A DNA stretch of 64,000 nucleotides from G001797105 sp964528155 (GTDB lineage: Bacteria; Chloroflexota; Anaerolineae; Anaerolineales; E44-bin32). Under the pieces are notes generated by a model that saw only the letters and a program-made list of their open reading frames with translations, did not search any database and had not been told where the DNA came from. The stretch's first letter is position 1; every line of letters starts with the position of its first letter. The stretch lies in NCBI GenBank assembly GCA_964528155.1, contig CAZGRL010000002.1, forward strand, positions 1-64,000. Reading direction: 5' to 3'. The translations under genes and the position numbers were made by a program. Below are positions 34,313 through 44,207 of the stretch, in pieces.

Positions 34313-35716
34313 TCAACTCCGCTTCAACTGCCTGGGCAGCGTGACCTTGAAGCAAGTCCCATCGGGATGAGAATCGACGTCGATTCGACCACCATGGCGC
34401 TGGACGATGATGTTGTACGAAATGTGAAGACCGAGCCCGGTGCCGATACCCGGCGGCTTGGTCGTGAAGAACGGCTCGAAGATCCGTCGCTGAACATCGG
34501 GCGGCATTCCCGGACCCGTGTCACAGATCTCGACCACGACCTCGTCATCCTCTACCGATGTCTTGAGGCGAATCTCCCCCTCGCCGTTTATGGCGTCGAT
34601 GGCGTTATCGATGATGTTCGTCCAGACCTGGTTGAGCTCGCTGGCGTAAGCCTCGACCCTGGGGAGGTCCGGGGCGAATTCCTTCCTAACTCGGACACCC
34701 CCCTTCAGTTTGTGCGCCAGGATCACCAGCGTGTTCTCCAGGCCCTCCTGCACGTCGATATCTTGGATGGGCGCCTGATCGAGGTAGGAATAGTCCTTGA
34801 CCGCCCGCACGATCGCCGAGATGCGCTCCAGACTCACGGTCGCATCTCCGAGCAGTCCGTAGACGTTGGAACCGATCGAAAGCCAACGCAGCATGATGGG
34901 CAATTGGCTGGGGAGAAAGCGATCGGCGGTCCCCTGGAGGTCTTCCAGGGTCCAGCCACGTGAAAGCAATGTCGGCGCCAGATCCCAGGCGTCCTCCACT
35001 CCCCGATCCTCCATCCACGTCTGAAGTTCGGCTTCGCGATCACTGCGCTCCAGCGGATCGTCGCCGGCTACAGCTGGGGCCGAGGCGGCGATCCTGTCCC
35101 TCAAGCTGGCGATCAGATCCAGTTGCCCCTGATCGAGATCGAGCGAGCCCATCTCGGTGCGGGCCCTACCCCATGCGTCAAGGCACCCTTTGAGTTGGTC
35201 CACCGCCCTGCGCGCGGCCGCCGCCGGGTTGTTCAACTCATGAGCCAGGCCGGCCGCCAGGGTACCCAACGAGGCCATCTTCTCATTCTGGCGAAGCATC
35301 GACTCGGTGTTGCGCAGCCGGGCGCTCATGGTGTGCAACACCGACAAAGCCGCAGACGGGCTGGAGCCAATCAGCGTCTGAAACACCTCTTTAGTAATCT
35401 TGAGAATCCTGCTCTGACGGGCAGCCGTGACCGTCGCCGATCGGGGAAGATCTTCGATCAGCGCCATTTCTCCAAGCACCTCGCCGGTACCTCGCACTGC
35501 CAGAACCACATCCTGATTCCCCGAGCGTTTGCTGACCTCGAAGTCGCCGTCGAGAACAACGTAGAGCGCATCTCCGGGAGCGCCTTCTTCCATGAGGACA
35601 TCGCCCTGCTCCAGGACGACCTCCTCCGCCAACTCGATCAGTTTGTCCATGTCGGACTCGCTGAGTTCGCTGAACAGTTCGAGATTGTGCAGGAATCCCT
35701 TGACAGTATCGATCAT
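34313..35716 (-). CDS. cNMP-binding sensor histidine kinase
   Basis: About 467 residues without membrane helices. Residues about 10-130 are a cyclic-nucleotide-binding (CAP_ED) domain, with GDVLMEEGAPGDALYVVLDG and the phosphate cassette GEVLGEMALIEDLPRSATV (Glu and Arg that grip the cyclic phosphate). A dimerisation domain follows with phospho-acceptor His in AGLAHELNNPAAA near 159, then an HATPase domain with NIIDNAIDA, DTGPGMP and GIGTGLGLH. The start at ATG 35716 (GGAAG eight bases upstream) is preferred to a GTG at 35815. It lies directly downstream of a class III nucleotide cyclase gene, so it may read its product. No response regulator gene is adjacent. Confidence 0.9.
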   Translation of the reverse strand: MIDTVKGFLHNLELFSELSESDMDKLIELAEEVVLEQGDVLMEEGAPGDALYVVLDGDFEVSKRSGNQDVVLAVRGTGEVLGEMALIEDLPRSATVTAARQSRILKITKEVFQTLIGSSPSAALSVLHTMSARLRNTESMLRQNEKMASLGTLAAGLAHELNNPAAAARRAVDQLKGCLDAWGRARTEMGSLDLDQGQLDLIASLRDRIAASAPAVAGDDPLERSDREAELQTWMEDRGVEDAWDLAPTLLSRGWTLEDLQGTADRFLPSQLPIMLRWLSIGSNVYGLLGDATVSLERISAIVRAVKDYSYLDQAPIQDIDVQEGLENTLVILAHKLKGGVRVRKEFAPDLPRVEAYASELNQVWTNIIDNAIDAINGEGEIRLKTSVEDDEVVVEICDTGPGMPPDVQRRIFEPFFTTKPPGIGTGLGLHISYNIIVQRHGGRIDVDSHPDGTCFKVTLPRQLKRS

Positions 35717-35828
35717 GGATCGATCTTCCACAGAGAAGTCATCCCAGCCACGCGCCAGGGGCCGCCACGCGCTCGCGCACAATTGGCTCTGGCGGTCTCG
35801 GGAGCGCTCGGCCACGGACGTCTTGGAT

Positions 35829-37595
35829 TCATGAAGAACCCGTCGCCTTCCGAACCTGGCCCTGATTCAAGAACGAGCTCCGCAATTCCTCGGTCTCGAG
35901 GTGGTCGGTGATGAAGTTGATGTGCTCGATGGCCTGGTTCCGGAGATCATCCGCCTCACCTGGATGGCCGGAACGTGCTTCCAGTTCACTCAGGGCAAGC
36001 AGGGTCTTCCATAGCGAACGTCGGCAACCGACCCCGCGAGCCTCTTTCACGCCCGCATCGAACTGAGCACGGGCAGCATCATCGTCGCCCATCGCCGCGC
36101 ATGCCAGGCCGCGCACGAGGAACTCATCGGTCAGATAGCTTCTCACGCCTCCCTCGCGGAATCGACGGAGCGAGTCACATGCTTCGATAGCTCTGGCGTG
36201 GTCACCCAAAGCGAGGGATACCTGAGCCTCATTCATACGAACCGAGACGATAGTGATTGCTCCCAGTGGATCTGCGGGTCTGAATTCGGCGATGGCTTGA
36301 TCGATCGCCTGGCGCGCCCCATCGTGATCCGATGCTGCAAGTCGGCATCTGGCCAGGATCCCGTGCGCGAAGGAACGCCAAGACGGATACAACCGTTCGG
36401 CGAACTCGACCGAAGCCTGTGCCCGGGCGATCGCCCGCTCGGCCGCCCCGGCTTCGGAGTAGATGAAGGCCATCTGGGCCTGGACGATGCACTGTGGGGG
36501 GATGAACCCGGCCTGATCGGCCAGATCGAGACATTCCTGGGCACTAATCAGACCCTTGCTCCACTCACCGCGCTCGGCAAGCACATAGCCAATGATGAAT
36601 CGGCCGTAGGCCTCTCCCCACACATTCCCGATGGACGCGCTCACATTCTGTGCTTCTTGAGCGGACTCGAGGCTCCTGTCGAATTCGCTGAGCGCGAAGT
36701 AGTAAAGGGAGAAATTCGAAAGCGTATCCGTCAACATCGGAAGGTTGCCGAACTCGCGCCACAGGGCGGCCGCCTCTTCGAGGGATCCTCCGGCCTTCTC
36801 GAGATCTCCGACCGCCATGTAGGAAGTGCTCAGGTTGTTCAGGGTGAAGGCGGCCTGCTCACGGTGGTCGTACTGCCTGGCCAAGGCCAGCGAAGTCTCG
36901 CCGTATTCAATGGATCTCGTCACATCCCCCGAGAAGCCTTCGAGAAGCGAAAGGGTCCACAAGGCGCGGGATTCCGCGAGATGGTCCCCGAGCTGACGCG
37001 CCAGGCTTGTAGCCTCGTGGGCCAGGGCCAGGCCCTCCTCCGGCTGATAGACGGTTGATGGAACGCTGTACAGAGTAGCTTGCGCCAGCAGAGCCGCGAG
37101 TTTGAATCCCGGATCCTGCCTCTCATCACCCAGGTGGGCCATCTCGGTGTAGTTTGACATGGCTGCCTCGTGCTGGGCTGAGAGTTCAAGCGTCCGACCC
37201 CGACCGAGGAATATGTCGATCAGTTGCTCGTCATCTGCGGAGCCCCGACCAACTTCAAGGGCCTGGTCGTACGAGGCCAGAGCTTCGTGCAAGGCCGACC
37301 GGCGCAGAGCTAGGTCCCCGGCCATCTTGGCGTACTTGAGGGTCTTGGCCTCGTCACCGGCGGCACCGTAGTGCCAGGCGAGGTGCGCGGCGTACTCCTC
37401 CGTCCTTCCCTGAAACAGCCGCTCATAGCATTCGGCCACCTGCCTGTGTATCACCTGACGTTTTCTCATCAGCAGAGATTGATAGGCCGCCTCCCAGGTA
37501 AGCGCGTGCTTGAAGGTGAATCCCGGCTCGGGCTCGAGCACGGCACGCAACATTTGATGCTCCTGCAGGATCCTCAGGGTCGAGTCAAGGCTCAT
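35829..37595 (-). CDS. TPR-rich C-terminal half of a cyclase/AAA signalling protein
   Basis: 588 residues beginning FTFKHALTWEAAYQSLL near residue 27, which is the conserved segment found after the AAA domain in class III cyclase-ATPase-TPR proteins. The rest is a long series of TPR-like helix pairs (residues about 60-570). The frame is the same as the upstream gene: only the TGA at 37620-37622 and eight codons separate them. So this is either a natural second cistron starting at ATG 37595 or the end of one protein of about 1,235 residues. It does not look like an independent gene family. Confidence 0.8.
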   Translation of the reverse strand: MSLDSTLRILQEHQMLRAVLEPEPGFTFKHALTWEAAYQSLLMRKRQVIHRQVAECYERLFQGRTEEYAAHLAWHYGAAGDEAKTLKYAKMAGDLALRRSALHEALASYDQALEVGRGSADDEQLIDIFLGRGRTLELSAQHEAAMSNYTEMAHLGDERQDPGFKLAALLAQATLYSVPSTVYQPEEGLALAHEATSLARQLGDHLAESRALWTLSLLEGFSGDVTRSIEYGETSLALARQYDHREQAAFTLNNLSTSYMAVGDLEKAGGSLEEAAALWREFGNLPMLTDTLSNFSLYYFALSEFDRSLESAQEAQNVSASIGNVWGEAYGRFIIGYVLAERGEWSKGLISAQECLDLADQAGFIPPQCIVQAQMAFIYSEAGAAERAIARAQASVEFAERLYPSWRSFAHGILARCRLAASDHDGARQAIDQAIAEFRPADPLGAITIVSVRMNEAQVSLALGDHARAIEACDSLRRFREGGVRSYLTDEFLVRGLACAAMGDDDAARAQFDAGVKEARGVGCRRSLWKTLLALSELEARSGHPGEADDLRNQAIEHINFITDHLETEELRSSFLNQGQVRKATGSS

Positions 37596-37619
37596 CGCTG
37601 ATGTCCACCTGGTGGCGGC

Positions 37620-39539
37620 TCACGAAGTACTTCCCGCACTCTCAAGCACTGCCTCCAGCACGTCTTGATCGAACTGGCGTCCGATTACCGCCGCGATTTG
37701 CAGTACGTGCTTGGTCTCCTCGGGCAGCCGATCGATGCGGGCCGTCAGGACGGCCTGGAGTGTGTCGGGGATCTCCAGGCTGGCAAGATCGCGACTGGCT
37801 TTCCAGTGACCGTTTTCAGAGACAAGATCCGCTTGATCGATCAGCATACGGATAACTTCCTCGACGAAAAACGGATTGCCCTCCGCCTTGGACAGAATGA
37901 CCTCTCGCAACTCCCGGGGCAGGATGTCGACGGCCAGCAGATTCCGAATCAACTCCTGACTGTCGGCCTGCGTCAGGGGGGCAAGATGCAGCTCGATGGT
38001 GCCGACACCGGCGGTCTCCCTTCCGCCTCGGATCAGCCCCCAACCATAGCTCTCTTGGTCGGGCCGGCTGAGCAACACGACCGTTAGCGGAACCTCGGCC
38101 GCGATCGGGAGAACATGTGTCCCCAGTTCAACCGAGGCGGGGTCCGCCCATTGAATGTCCTCACAAACGATCACAATCGGAGATTGCATGGCCAACGCTC
38201 GTATGAGAGCTTTTGTGGCAAGGATGAACTTCGCCTGCAGGGCTGCCGCGTCGAGGTAGGTGACACGCCGTACCTGCTCCGCCTCGAGCTCGAGACCCAG
38301 CAGATGCCCGAGATAAGGATAGATATCATCGAACTGTCCACCCATGTTCTTCTCGACTTGTCGGTGGAGGGCCAATCGGCACTCCTCCTCCGTCGCCTCC
38401 GGGCCAGTACCGATGAGCCCGCGCAGAATAGCCATGCTGAGGTGGTGGGCGATGGAATGACCGTAGGACAGACAGCGACCTTCAACCCAACGGACCTCAT
38501 GATCCATCTTATCGGCCTGCGAGTCTGCTCGCCACTCCGCCACAAGCCGCGACTTCCCCAAGCCTGCCTCGCCGATGATGGACACGATCCCACCGTGTCC
38601 CTGGCGAAGCTCGGTCCAGACGCGGTGGAGCGTATCCATCTCGCGCTCGCGCCCGACGAGTGGGCTGGCGAGACCTTCGATCCCTCGCGAGCGCACAGCG
38701 CCTTTTCTCTCAAGCAAGACGCAAAATACTCGCACGGGTTCGGCTTTCCCCTTGACCTGGATCTCGCCTCGGTCCTCGAGGTCGAACAGATTGGGCACCA
38801 TCCGCTGTGTGTTCCCGGCGATCATGATTTCATTGGGTTCGGCGGCGCTCTGCATCCGGGCCGCCAGGTTGACCGTATCACCGACGGCCAGGTATTCCAT
38901 GTGCAGATCGCTTCCGATCTGGCCGACAACGACCAGACCGGTGTTGATCCCCAGCCGGACCCGGAAATCTTCCACGCCCTCATCGGCTCTGAGCGCTTCG
39001 CCGTACTCCTTCATCGCTTCGCGGATTTCGAGCGCGGCCCGGATAGCCCGCTCCGGATCATCCTCATGCGCCAAGGGCGCGCCGAAGAAGGACAACACGC
39101 CATCGCCCAGAAGTTGAGCGATTGTGCCTTCATATCGATACACAGCCTGACTGACGATCTGATGCGCCGCCGATACGATCTCAGCCCATCTCTCTGGATC
39201 CATCTGCTCTGCCAGGGAAGTCGACCCGACGATATCGGTGAACAGGGCCGTTACGAGTTTCCTTTCACCCGCCATGCGCTCACGCGCCGACAGAATCTTG
39301 CTGGCGACCGAGCGCGGCGCGGCCGGCCGGAGCGCCTCCAGCGATTCGCTGCGCGTCACTCCGGCCGGCCTGGGCGTAAGCTGGGTCCCCGTCAGCTTGG
39401 ATCCGCAATTGCGGCAGAACTTCGCCGTCGGCGTGACGGGTTCGCCGCAACTGGGACAAACGAACTCGAGCGGTTGTCCGCAGTTCTCGCAAAAGCGGGA
39501 ACCGGCCGCGTTATCAAAGGAACATGTCGGACACTTCAT
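37620..39539 (-). CDS. Class III nucleotide cyclase with zinc ribbons and AAA/NACHT-like ATPase
   Basis: 639 residues. Two CxxC zinc ribbons at about 3-20 and 28-45 are followed by a class III adenylate/guanylate cyclase domain (about 90-260) with metal-binding Asp in LFTDIVGST near 102 and in LLGDGVLSFFG near 146 and the GINTGLVVVGQIGS segment. A large AAA ATPase domain follows (P-loop IGEAGLGKSR; CEDIQWADPASVELG as Walker B/MNS-like region). Such proteins make cAMP or cGMP in response to an unknown signal sensed by ATPase and TPR parts. The protein ends at a TGA within the expected linker; the TPR part continues in the same frame. Confidence 0.88.
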   Translation of the reverse strand: MKCPTCSFDNAAGSRFCENCGQPLEFVCPSCGEPVTPTAKFCRNCGSKLTGTQLTPRPAGVTRSESLEALRPAAPRSVASKILSARERMAGERKLVTALFTDIVGSTSLAEQMDPERWAEIVSAAHQIVSQAVYRYEGTIAQLLGDGVLSFFGAPLAHEDDPERAIRAALEIREAMKEYGEALRADEGVEDFRVRLGINTGLVVVGQIGSDLHMEYLAVGDTVNLAARMQSAAEPNEIMIAGNTQRMVPNLFDLEDRGEIQVKGKAEPVRVFCVLLERKGAVRSRGIEGLASPLVGREREMDTLHRVWTELRQGHGGIVSIIGEAGLGKSRLVAEWRADSQADKMDHEVRWVEGRCLSYGHSIAHHLSMAILRGLIGTGPEATEEECRLALHRQVEKNMGGQFDDIYPYLGHLLGLELEAEQVRRVTYLDAAALQAKFILATKALIRALAMQSPIVIVCEDIQWADPASVELGTHVLPIAAEVPLTVVLLSRPDQESYGWGLIRGGRETAGVGTIELHLAPLTQADSQELIRNLLAVDILPRELREVILSKAEGNPFFVEEVIRMLIDQADLVSENGHWKASRDLASLEIPDTLQAVLTARIDRLPEETKHVLQIAAVIGRQFDQDVLEAVLESAGSTS

Positions 39540-40169
39540 CTGATCAGAGCGACCTCAACTGCCGTCGAATAGCCCCTGCTAACCGGGTGGGCAGAGATAC
39601 CGATTATGGAGGGACTTCGTCCATTTTATTCCCAATCCTCAGACCCATCAAACCGAGCGCTTCAGACGGGCGCAGCCCTGTTGCACTGGCATGGGACCGT
39701 ACGGCCCTACTTCCAGGGGGCTGCCTGCAAGGTGCCTCGCCCCCTGCGGGGGCTCGCAATGACACGCGGAAGAGGGCTTTGGGTTGGGCGGTCCCTTGCG
39801 GCCTTGTCATTCCTCACTCGCTGCCCGATAGCATGCGAGGAATCCCCGAGCCGCGACCCGCCAAGACTTCATCCGGGTCGGAATGGCGGATCTTCACAGG
39901 CCCATTGATCCGACCAGACATCCTTCCCATCCGTCGGCGGTGCGTCGACAGCCAGGATGATCCGACGCGCCGGAGTACGGGCATGACGGCTGCCTTCCCC
40001 GCCCACGGCCAACTTCTCGGCCAGTCCATCAAAAAGGCCATGCCATGACCAGACCAGGCGCTCAGGCCTGGCGAAACTCGATCCGCGGTAGACTCCACCT
40101 TCGAAGGAAAGCCATGCTGCCAACCACTTCTGATGTCATCTCGCTTTGACCAGGAAACGACAAACCTTC
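39540..40169. other. Gene-free stretch with possible repeat remnant
   Basis: 630 bp between divergent genes. At about 39735-39835, CTCGCAATGACA and a later TTGTCATTCC...ACTCGC form imperfect inverted copies resembling a GTCATTGCGAG-type dispersed repeat. On the minus strand, 39869-40123 encodes EGGVYRGSS and RPERLVWSWHG, which faintly recall an AHSA1/SRPBCC domain; too short and divergent to call a gene. Promoters of both flanking genes should also lie here but I could not place them. Confidence 0.35.
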
Positions 40170-41339
40170 ATGAGCGAAACCGGCACGGTCGTTCTTGACC
40201 CCCAGCGACAAATCAGAGCCCGGCGGTACGGTACATTGCGCCGGCGGCTGGCTCTGGCTTCCTGGGCATTATCGGCCGCCTATCTTGGCGCATGGGTCGC
40301 TTTCGGGTGGGGTCCGGCCTTCGAGCGAGCGACGGGGTCGCTCGTTGCGAATCGGACAAGTGGCAGCTCATGGTGGATTGTGTTGTTGGCGGTCGCTGTA
40401 GCTCTGGGCCTGCCGTTTGGAGTGCTCTATCTGCCGCTTGAATACTACGCCGGCTTTGTCCTGCCTCACCGCTTTCAATTGTCGACTCAAACACTGGGCG
40501 GCTGGTTCAGCGACATGGCCAAGGGCGCAGTCCTGTCCATTCTAATCGGCTGCCCATTGCTTATTGGCCTATACGCCCTGATGCGGCTCTCCCCGAACGG
40601 TTGGTGGTTGTGGGCGGCCGTCGGTTACAGCGGTGTATCCGTCGTGCTCTCGGCCCTGGCGCCGGTCATCCTCATGCCGATATTCTTCAAATTCCGGCCG
40701 TTGGATCAGGCCCACGCCGCGTTGAACGAGAGGTTGCTCGCCTTGACGCGTCGATCGGGAACTCGCGTCCGGGGTGTGTTCACATTCGACATGAGCCGGC
40801 GGACGCGAGCCGCCAACGCCGCCCTCGTCGGCCTTGGGCGCACACGCCGGGTGATCCTGGGGGACACCCTGCTCTCCGAGTTCGAGCCGGAAGAAATCGA
40901 GACCGTTCTGGCCCACGAGCTCGGCCACCACGTCCACATGGATATTCCGCTCTTCATCCTCGTCCAGACAGGATTCAATCTCCTCACCTTCTACCTGATT
41001 GCGACCGGCACCCGCTGGGCGGTGCCTGGCCTCGGACTGTCGTCCCTGGCCGATCCAGGCGGGCTTCCGGTAGTCGCACTTTCTGCCGGCGTGTTGACCA
41101 CCATCGTCGGCCCGGTCGCCAATGCGTTCTCTCGCTGGCGCGAAGCGTTGGCCGATCGATACGCCCTCGAGCTCACGCGCAACCGCGGAGCATTCGTGTC
41201 AGCGATGACCAGACTGGCGAACCAGAATCTGGCTGAGGCCGACCCACCCGGCTGGGCGGTCTTGCTTTTCGCCACGCACCCGCCTTTGGGTCAACGAATT
41301 CGGACCGCTCGCAAATTCGGCGAAGGCAGTTCGGGCTGA
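40170..41339 (+). CDS. M48 family (Ste24-like) membrane zinc peptidase
   Basis: About 389 residues, integral membrane protein with four to five hydrophobic segments before the catalytic region. The M48 motif HELGHH (near residue 249) gives two zinc ligands and the catalytic Glu; REALADRYAL supplies the downstream ligand Glu. The arrangement matches Ste24/CAAX-type M48A peptidases rather than the shorter HtpX. It probably degrades or processes membrane proteins. The ribosome site is weak; a TTG eight codons earlier is an alternative start. Confidence 0.88.
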   Translation: MSETGTVVLDPQRQIRARRYGTLRRRLALASWALSAAYLGAWVAFGWGPAFERATGSLVANRTSGSSWWIVLLAVAVALGLPFGVLYLPLEYYAGFVLPHRFQLSTQTLGGWFSDMAKGAVLSILIGCPLLIGLYALMRLSPNGWWLWAAVGYSGVSVVLSALAPVILMPIFFKFRPLDQAHAALNERLLALTRRSGTRVRGVFTFDMSRRTRAANAALVGLGRTRRVILGDTLLSEFEPEEIETVLAHELGHHVHMDIPLFILVQTGFNLLTFYLIATGTRWAVPGLGLSSLADPGGLPVVALSAGVLTTIVGPVANAFSRWREALADRYALELTRNRGAFVSAMTRLANQNLAEADPPGWAVLLFATHPPLGQRIRTARKFGEGSSG

Positions 41340-41389
41340 AGCTGGGAGCTGCTTGCGAGCGCCACCTCGGTTTGAGGCGGCAAGCACGC

Positions 41390-42517
41390 TCATGGCGAGA
41401 TTGTGAACGCGCCCGAATCGTAGATCACCTCCCCATCGACCTTGATCCGGCCGCCGCGGCGCATGTCACAAATCATGTCCCAATGGATGGCACTGGTGTT
41501 ATTCGACCCAGCCTGCGGGAAACCGCTTCCCAGGGCGAGGTGGATCGTCCCCCCGATCTTCTCATCGAACAGGATATTGCGCGTGAATCTGTCGATTCGG
41601 TCATTTGTTGCGATGGCGAACTCGCCCAGATAACGCGCGCCATCATCGACTTCGAGTTGCCCAAGCAGGAAAGTCTCATTCTTGGCCGCACTGGCTTCGA
41701 CGACCTTTCCTTTCTCGAATCGCAGTTCAATGCCTTCAACTTCATGGCCATCATGGATCGCAGGATAGGTGAATCGGATCCAGCCATGCGCGCTGTCTTC
41801 AACGGGGCTGGTATATAGCTCCCCATCCGGCATGTTGAAGTGCCCTCCGGAGTTGATGAACCTGCGGCCTTCGACCGACAATCGAAGGTCGACATCCTGG
41901 CCTTGCAGGACGACTTCCTTCTTCCCGGCCAGCCAATCCACCAGGCGATCCTGGCGCTGACTGAAGGACTGCCATGATGCAACTGAATCCCCCTCGTCCG
42001 CGCGACAAGCGTGGTATACAAAGTCTTCAAACTCACTCAAGCTCATCTCGGCGTCCTGCGCATAAGCCGACGTCGGAAAGAGCGACACAACCCAACGCAA
42101 TTCTCCCTCAGCGCTCCGCTGCAATGTCCGCGCCAACATGTCTCCGCGAGACCGATAGTATGCCTGCATTCGCTCCGGCTCGAGCTTGCTCAGGCTTCTC
42201 GTATTCGAGAGCGCGCGGATGAAGATAATGACCTCAAATTCCTCGCGGACGCTCCTTTCCATCTGCCAGATGTGCTCGAGCTGATCTTCGTCCGCCTCCG
42301 ACAGCAGGATATGGTCCAGTCCGTCCATTCCAAGCAGGGCCTCCACACCCATCATGAGGTGTGGGTAGCCACCGCCCCGCAGGGTTTCACGGAAGACCTC
42401 CCGAATGAGCGGGGCCGCGTTCGGCGATCCGATGATCGCCACGCGATCCTTCGGCCTGACGCCGGTCGAAAAATGGACGAGCGTTCTTCCCAGATTCAGC
42501 ACGCGCGGATCAGACAT
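41390..42517 (-). CDS. M29 family aminopeptidase
   Basis: A 375-residue metalloaminopeptidase of the thermophilic aminopeptidase (AmpS/PepS/T) family, which releases N-terminal residues in the cytoplasm. Seen: the conserved NMPDGELYTSPVEDS segment, which contains a metal-ligand Glu, LGEFAIATN, and the C-terminal GGTIHLALGSGF followed by HWDMICDMR, all hallmark M29 motifs. Length is close to the usual 410, with a somewhat short N-terminus. It converges with the M48 gene and has no operon partner. Confidence 0.9.
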   Translation of the reverse strand: MSDPRVLNLGRTLVHFSTGVRPKDRVAIIGSPNAAPLIREVFRETLRGGGYPHLMMGVEALLGMDGLDHILLSEADEDQLEHIWQMERSVREEFEVIIFIRALSNTRSLSKLEPERMQAYYRSRGDMLARTLQRSAEGELRWVVSLFPTSAYAQDAEMSLSEFEDFVYHACRADEGDSVASWQSFSQRQDRLVDWLAGKKEVVLQGQDVDLRLSVEGRRFINSGGHFNMPDGELYTSPVEDSAHGWIRFTYPAIHDGHEVEGIELRFEKGKVVEASAAKNETFLLGQLEVDDGARYLGEFAIATNDRIDRFTRNILFDEKIGGTIHLALGSGFPQAGSNNTSAIHWDMICDMRRGGRIKVDGEVIYDSGAFTISP

Positions 42518-42713
42518 GCGATAAGCCCTCGATTATGCGGTCACAGGCGCGACACGAAAGTGCAATCAGTCGAGTAGCGATGCACTATGCTCGCCGACCG
42601 TCGCTGAGACACCGACGATCTCGCTGCCCAGTTGGCGGATGATGCTGCATGGGTTGATTCTAGCTGGAATCGCAGAGGAAGGATTGAGGCAGGACAGCTC
42701 TAAACGGGAAGGC

Positions 42714-44207
42714 TCACCATTGCGTTGCGAATGAACACCCGGCGCCGAGGTTCAGCGACAGCGAATACCCGGGGTCGCTGTCCGGCCACACGAACTCGAG
42801 CTTCAGTTCACGCACAACCCCCGCCGGGATCGTCGCGGGCACATCCGGCCGGAGCTGGATACCCTTGTCGGTGGGTGGACCGTCGGTCTCGAGGTCGTAC
42901 AAGACGGTACCGCCGAACAAGATCCGGTTGAGTGTGTTTGATTCGGGTATCCCTGCCGCGAAGTTTGTGATCTTCAGTTCCGAATCGCTGGCATTGTCGA
43001 TCTTCCAGCTGACCTCATCCCCTCCGGCCATCGGGGCGAAGCTGATCAGTCTCACGCCGGGACAGGCAGCCACAACCACAGGCGTGGCCGTCGCTGCGCG
43101 GGCTTCCGTGGGAGTGGGCTGATCCAGTGCCTGGGTTGACGGCGCCGCCGTCGCCAGCCCGGCGACGGTCGCCGTGGGAGGGCCGGTGGATTGGGCATTC
43201 GTCAGCGCCGGATAGATCAGCATTCCGGTGACCACCATCACCGGCAGCAAGGCCAGGAGCGCCCAGACAGGCCAGGATGGGGTGGACCGGCTGACGGGGA
43301 CCGGAGCGACGATCGGCCACGGTCGTGAGAGAAGCAACGAATTGTCCGCGCTCACTTCGAGGGCGCGCTCCAAACCATCAACGACCTTGCCGGATATGGC
43401 GTTGCTGTAAGCTTCGATCTGGTCAGCCACAGTCGGGAAACGATCCTGGGGATCCTTGGCCAGGCTCTTCAAGATCACGCGCTCGACCACAGGCGAGAGG
43501 TCAGGGTTGAACCGACGCGGTCGAGGGACGGGCTCCTCAATGTGCATGATCACGGTTGCCATCGGCGACTCGCCCTCAAACGGCAGCCGGCCGGTGGCGA
43601 TCTGATACATGATCACCCCCAGCGAGTACTCATCGGATCGAGCGTCGAGTGTCGCTCCGCGGCCTTGCTCAGGCGAGACGTAGGCCGGAGTCCCCATCAT
43701 CATCGAACCGGTCAGAGTGTTGGAGCCCTCCACCAGACGCGCTAGCCCGAAGTCCGCCAGCATGGCTTTGTCATTCTCACCGATCATGATGTTGGATGGC
43801 TTGATATCGCGGTGAATGACGCCCTGACTGTGGGCGAAATGCAGCGCGTCACCAACTTCGCTCATCCAGCGCAGGGCCTCGGCATCGGTCAGACGCCGCT
43901 TGACCATCCGATCGTAGAGCGTATCACCGCTGATGAGAGGCATGGCAAGGTAGATGACGCCGGCGGCCTGCCCGTATGCCAGCACGGGGACGATGTTGGG
44001 ATGCTTCAGACGTACGACGAGCCCTGCCTCGCGCCGGAACCTGCGGATGAAACGCCGATCGTTGCCGATCGTCGGCGCGAGAACCTTGATGGCGACTTCC
44101 TGCTTACGTCGGGTGTCCATCGCCCGATAGACACTCGCCATCCCGCCCTGGCCGATCTGCTCAATGATCTGGAACTGGTCGAGTTGCTGACTGATCAGAC
44201 TGGCCAT
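42714..44207 (-). CDS. Transmembrane Ser/Thr protein kinase
   Basis: About 497 residues. The cytoplasmic Hanks-type kinase domain (residues 12-275) has glycine loop IGQGGMASVY, the ATP Lys in VAIKVL, catalytic loop HRDIKPSN, DFGLA and the activation-segment APE equivalent PAYVSPEQ. One helix near 320-345 crosses the membrane, followed by a Thr/Pro-rich linker and an extracytoplasmic beta domain (about 385-497; WKIDNASDSELKITNF) instead of PASTA repeats. The ATG at 44207 has GGGAG five bases upstream. The outer domain may sense a surface ligand; its family is not recognised. Confidence 0.9.
   Translation of the reverse strand: MASLISQQLDQFQIIEQIGQGGMASVYRAMDTRRKQEVAIKVLAPTIGNDRRFIRRFRREAGLVVRLKHPNIVPVLAYGQAAGVIYLAMPLISGDTLYDRMVKRRLTDAEALRWMSEVGDALHFAHSQGVIHRDIKPSNIMIGENDKAMLADFGLARLVEGSNTLTGSMMMGTPAYVSPEQGRGATLDARSDEYSLGVIMYQIATGRLPFEGESPMATVIMHIEEPVPRPRRFNPDLSPVVERVILKSLAKDPQDRFPTVADQIEAYSNAISGKVVDGLERALEVSADNSLLLSRPWPIVAPVPVSRSTPSWPVWALLALLPVMVVTGMLIYPALTNAQSTGPPTATVAGLATAAPSTQALDQPTPTEARAATATPVVVAACPGVRLISFAPMAGGDEVSWKIDNASDSELKITNFAAGIPESNTLNRILFGGTVLYDLETDGPPTDKGIQLRPDVPATIPAGVVRELKLEFVWPDSDPGYSLSLNLGAGCSFATQW

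Noticed and set aside
39869..40123. Possible AHSA1/SRPBCC remnant on the minus strand
   Set aside because: Only two short segments resemble the family; no start context and no continuation, so it is not listed as a gene.
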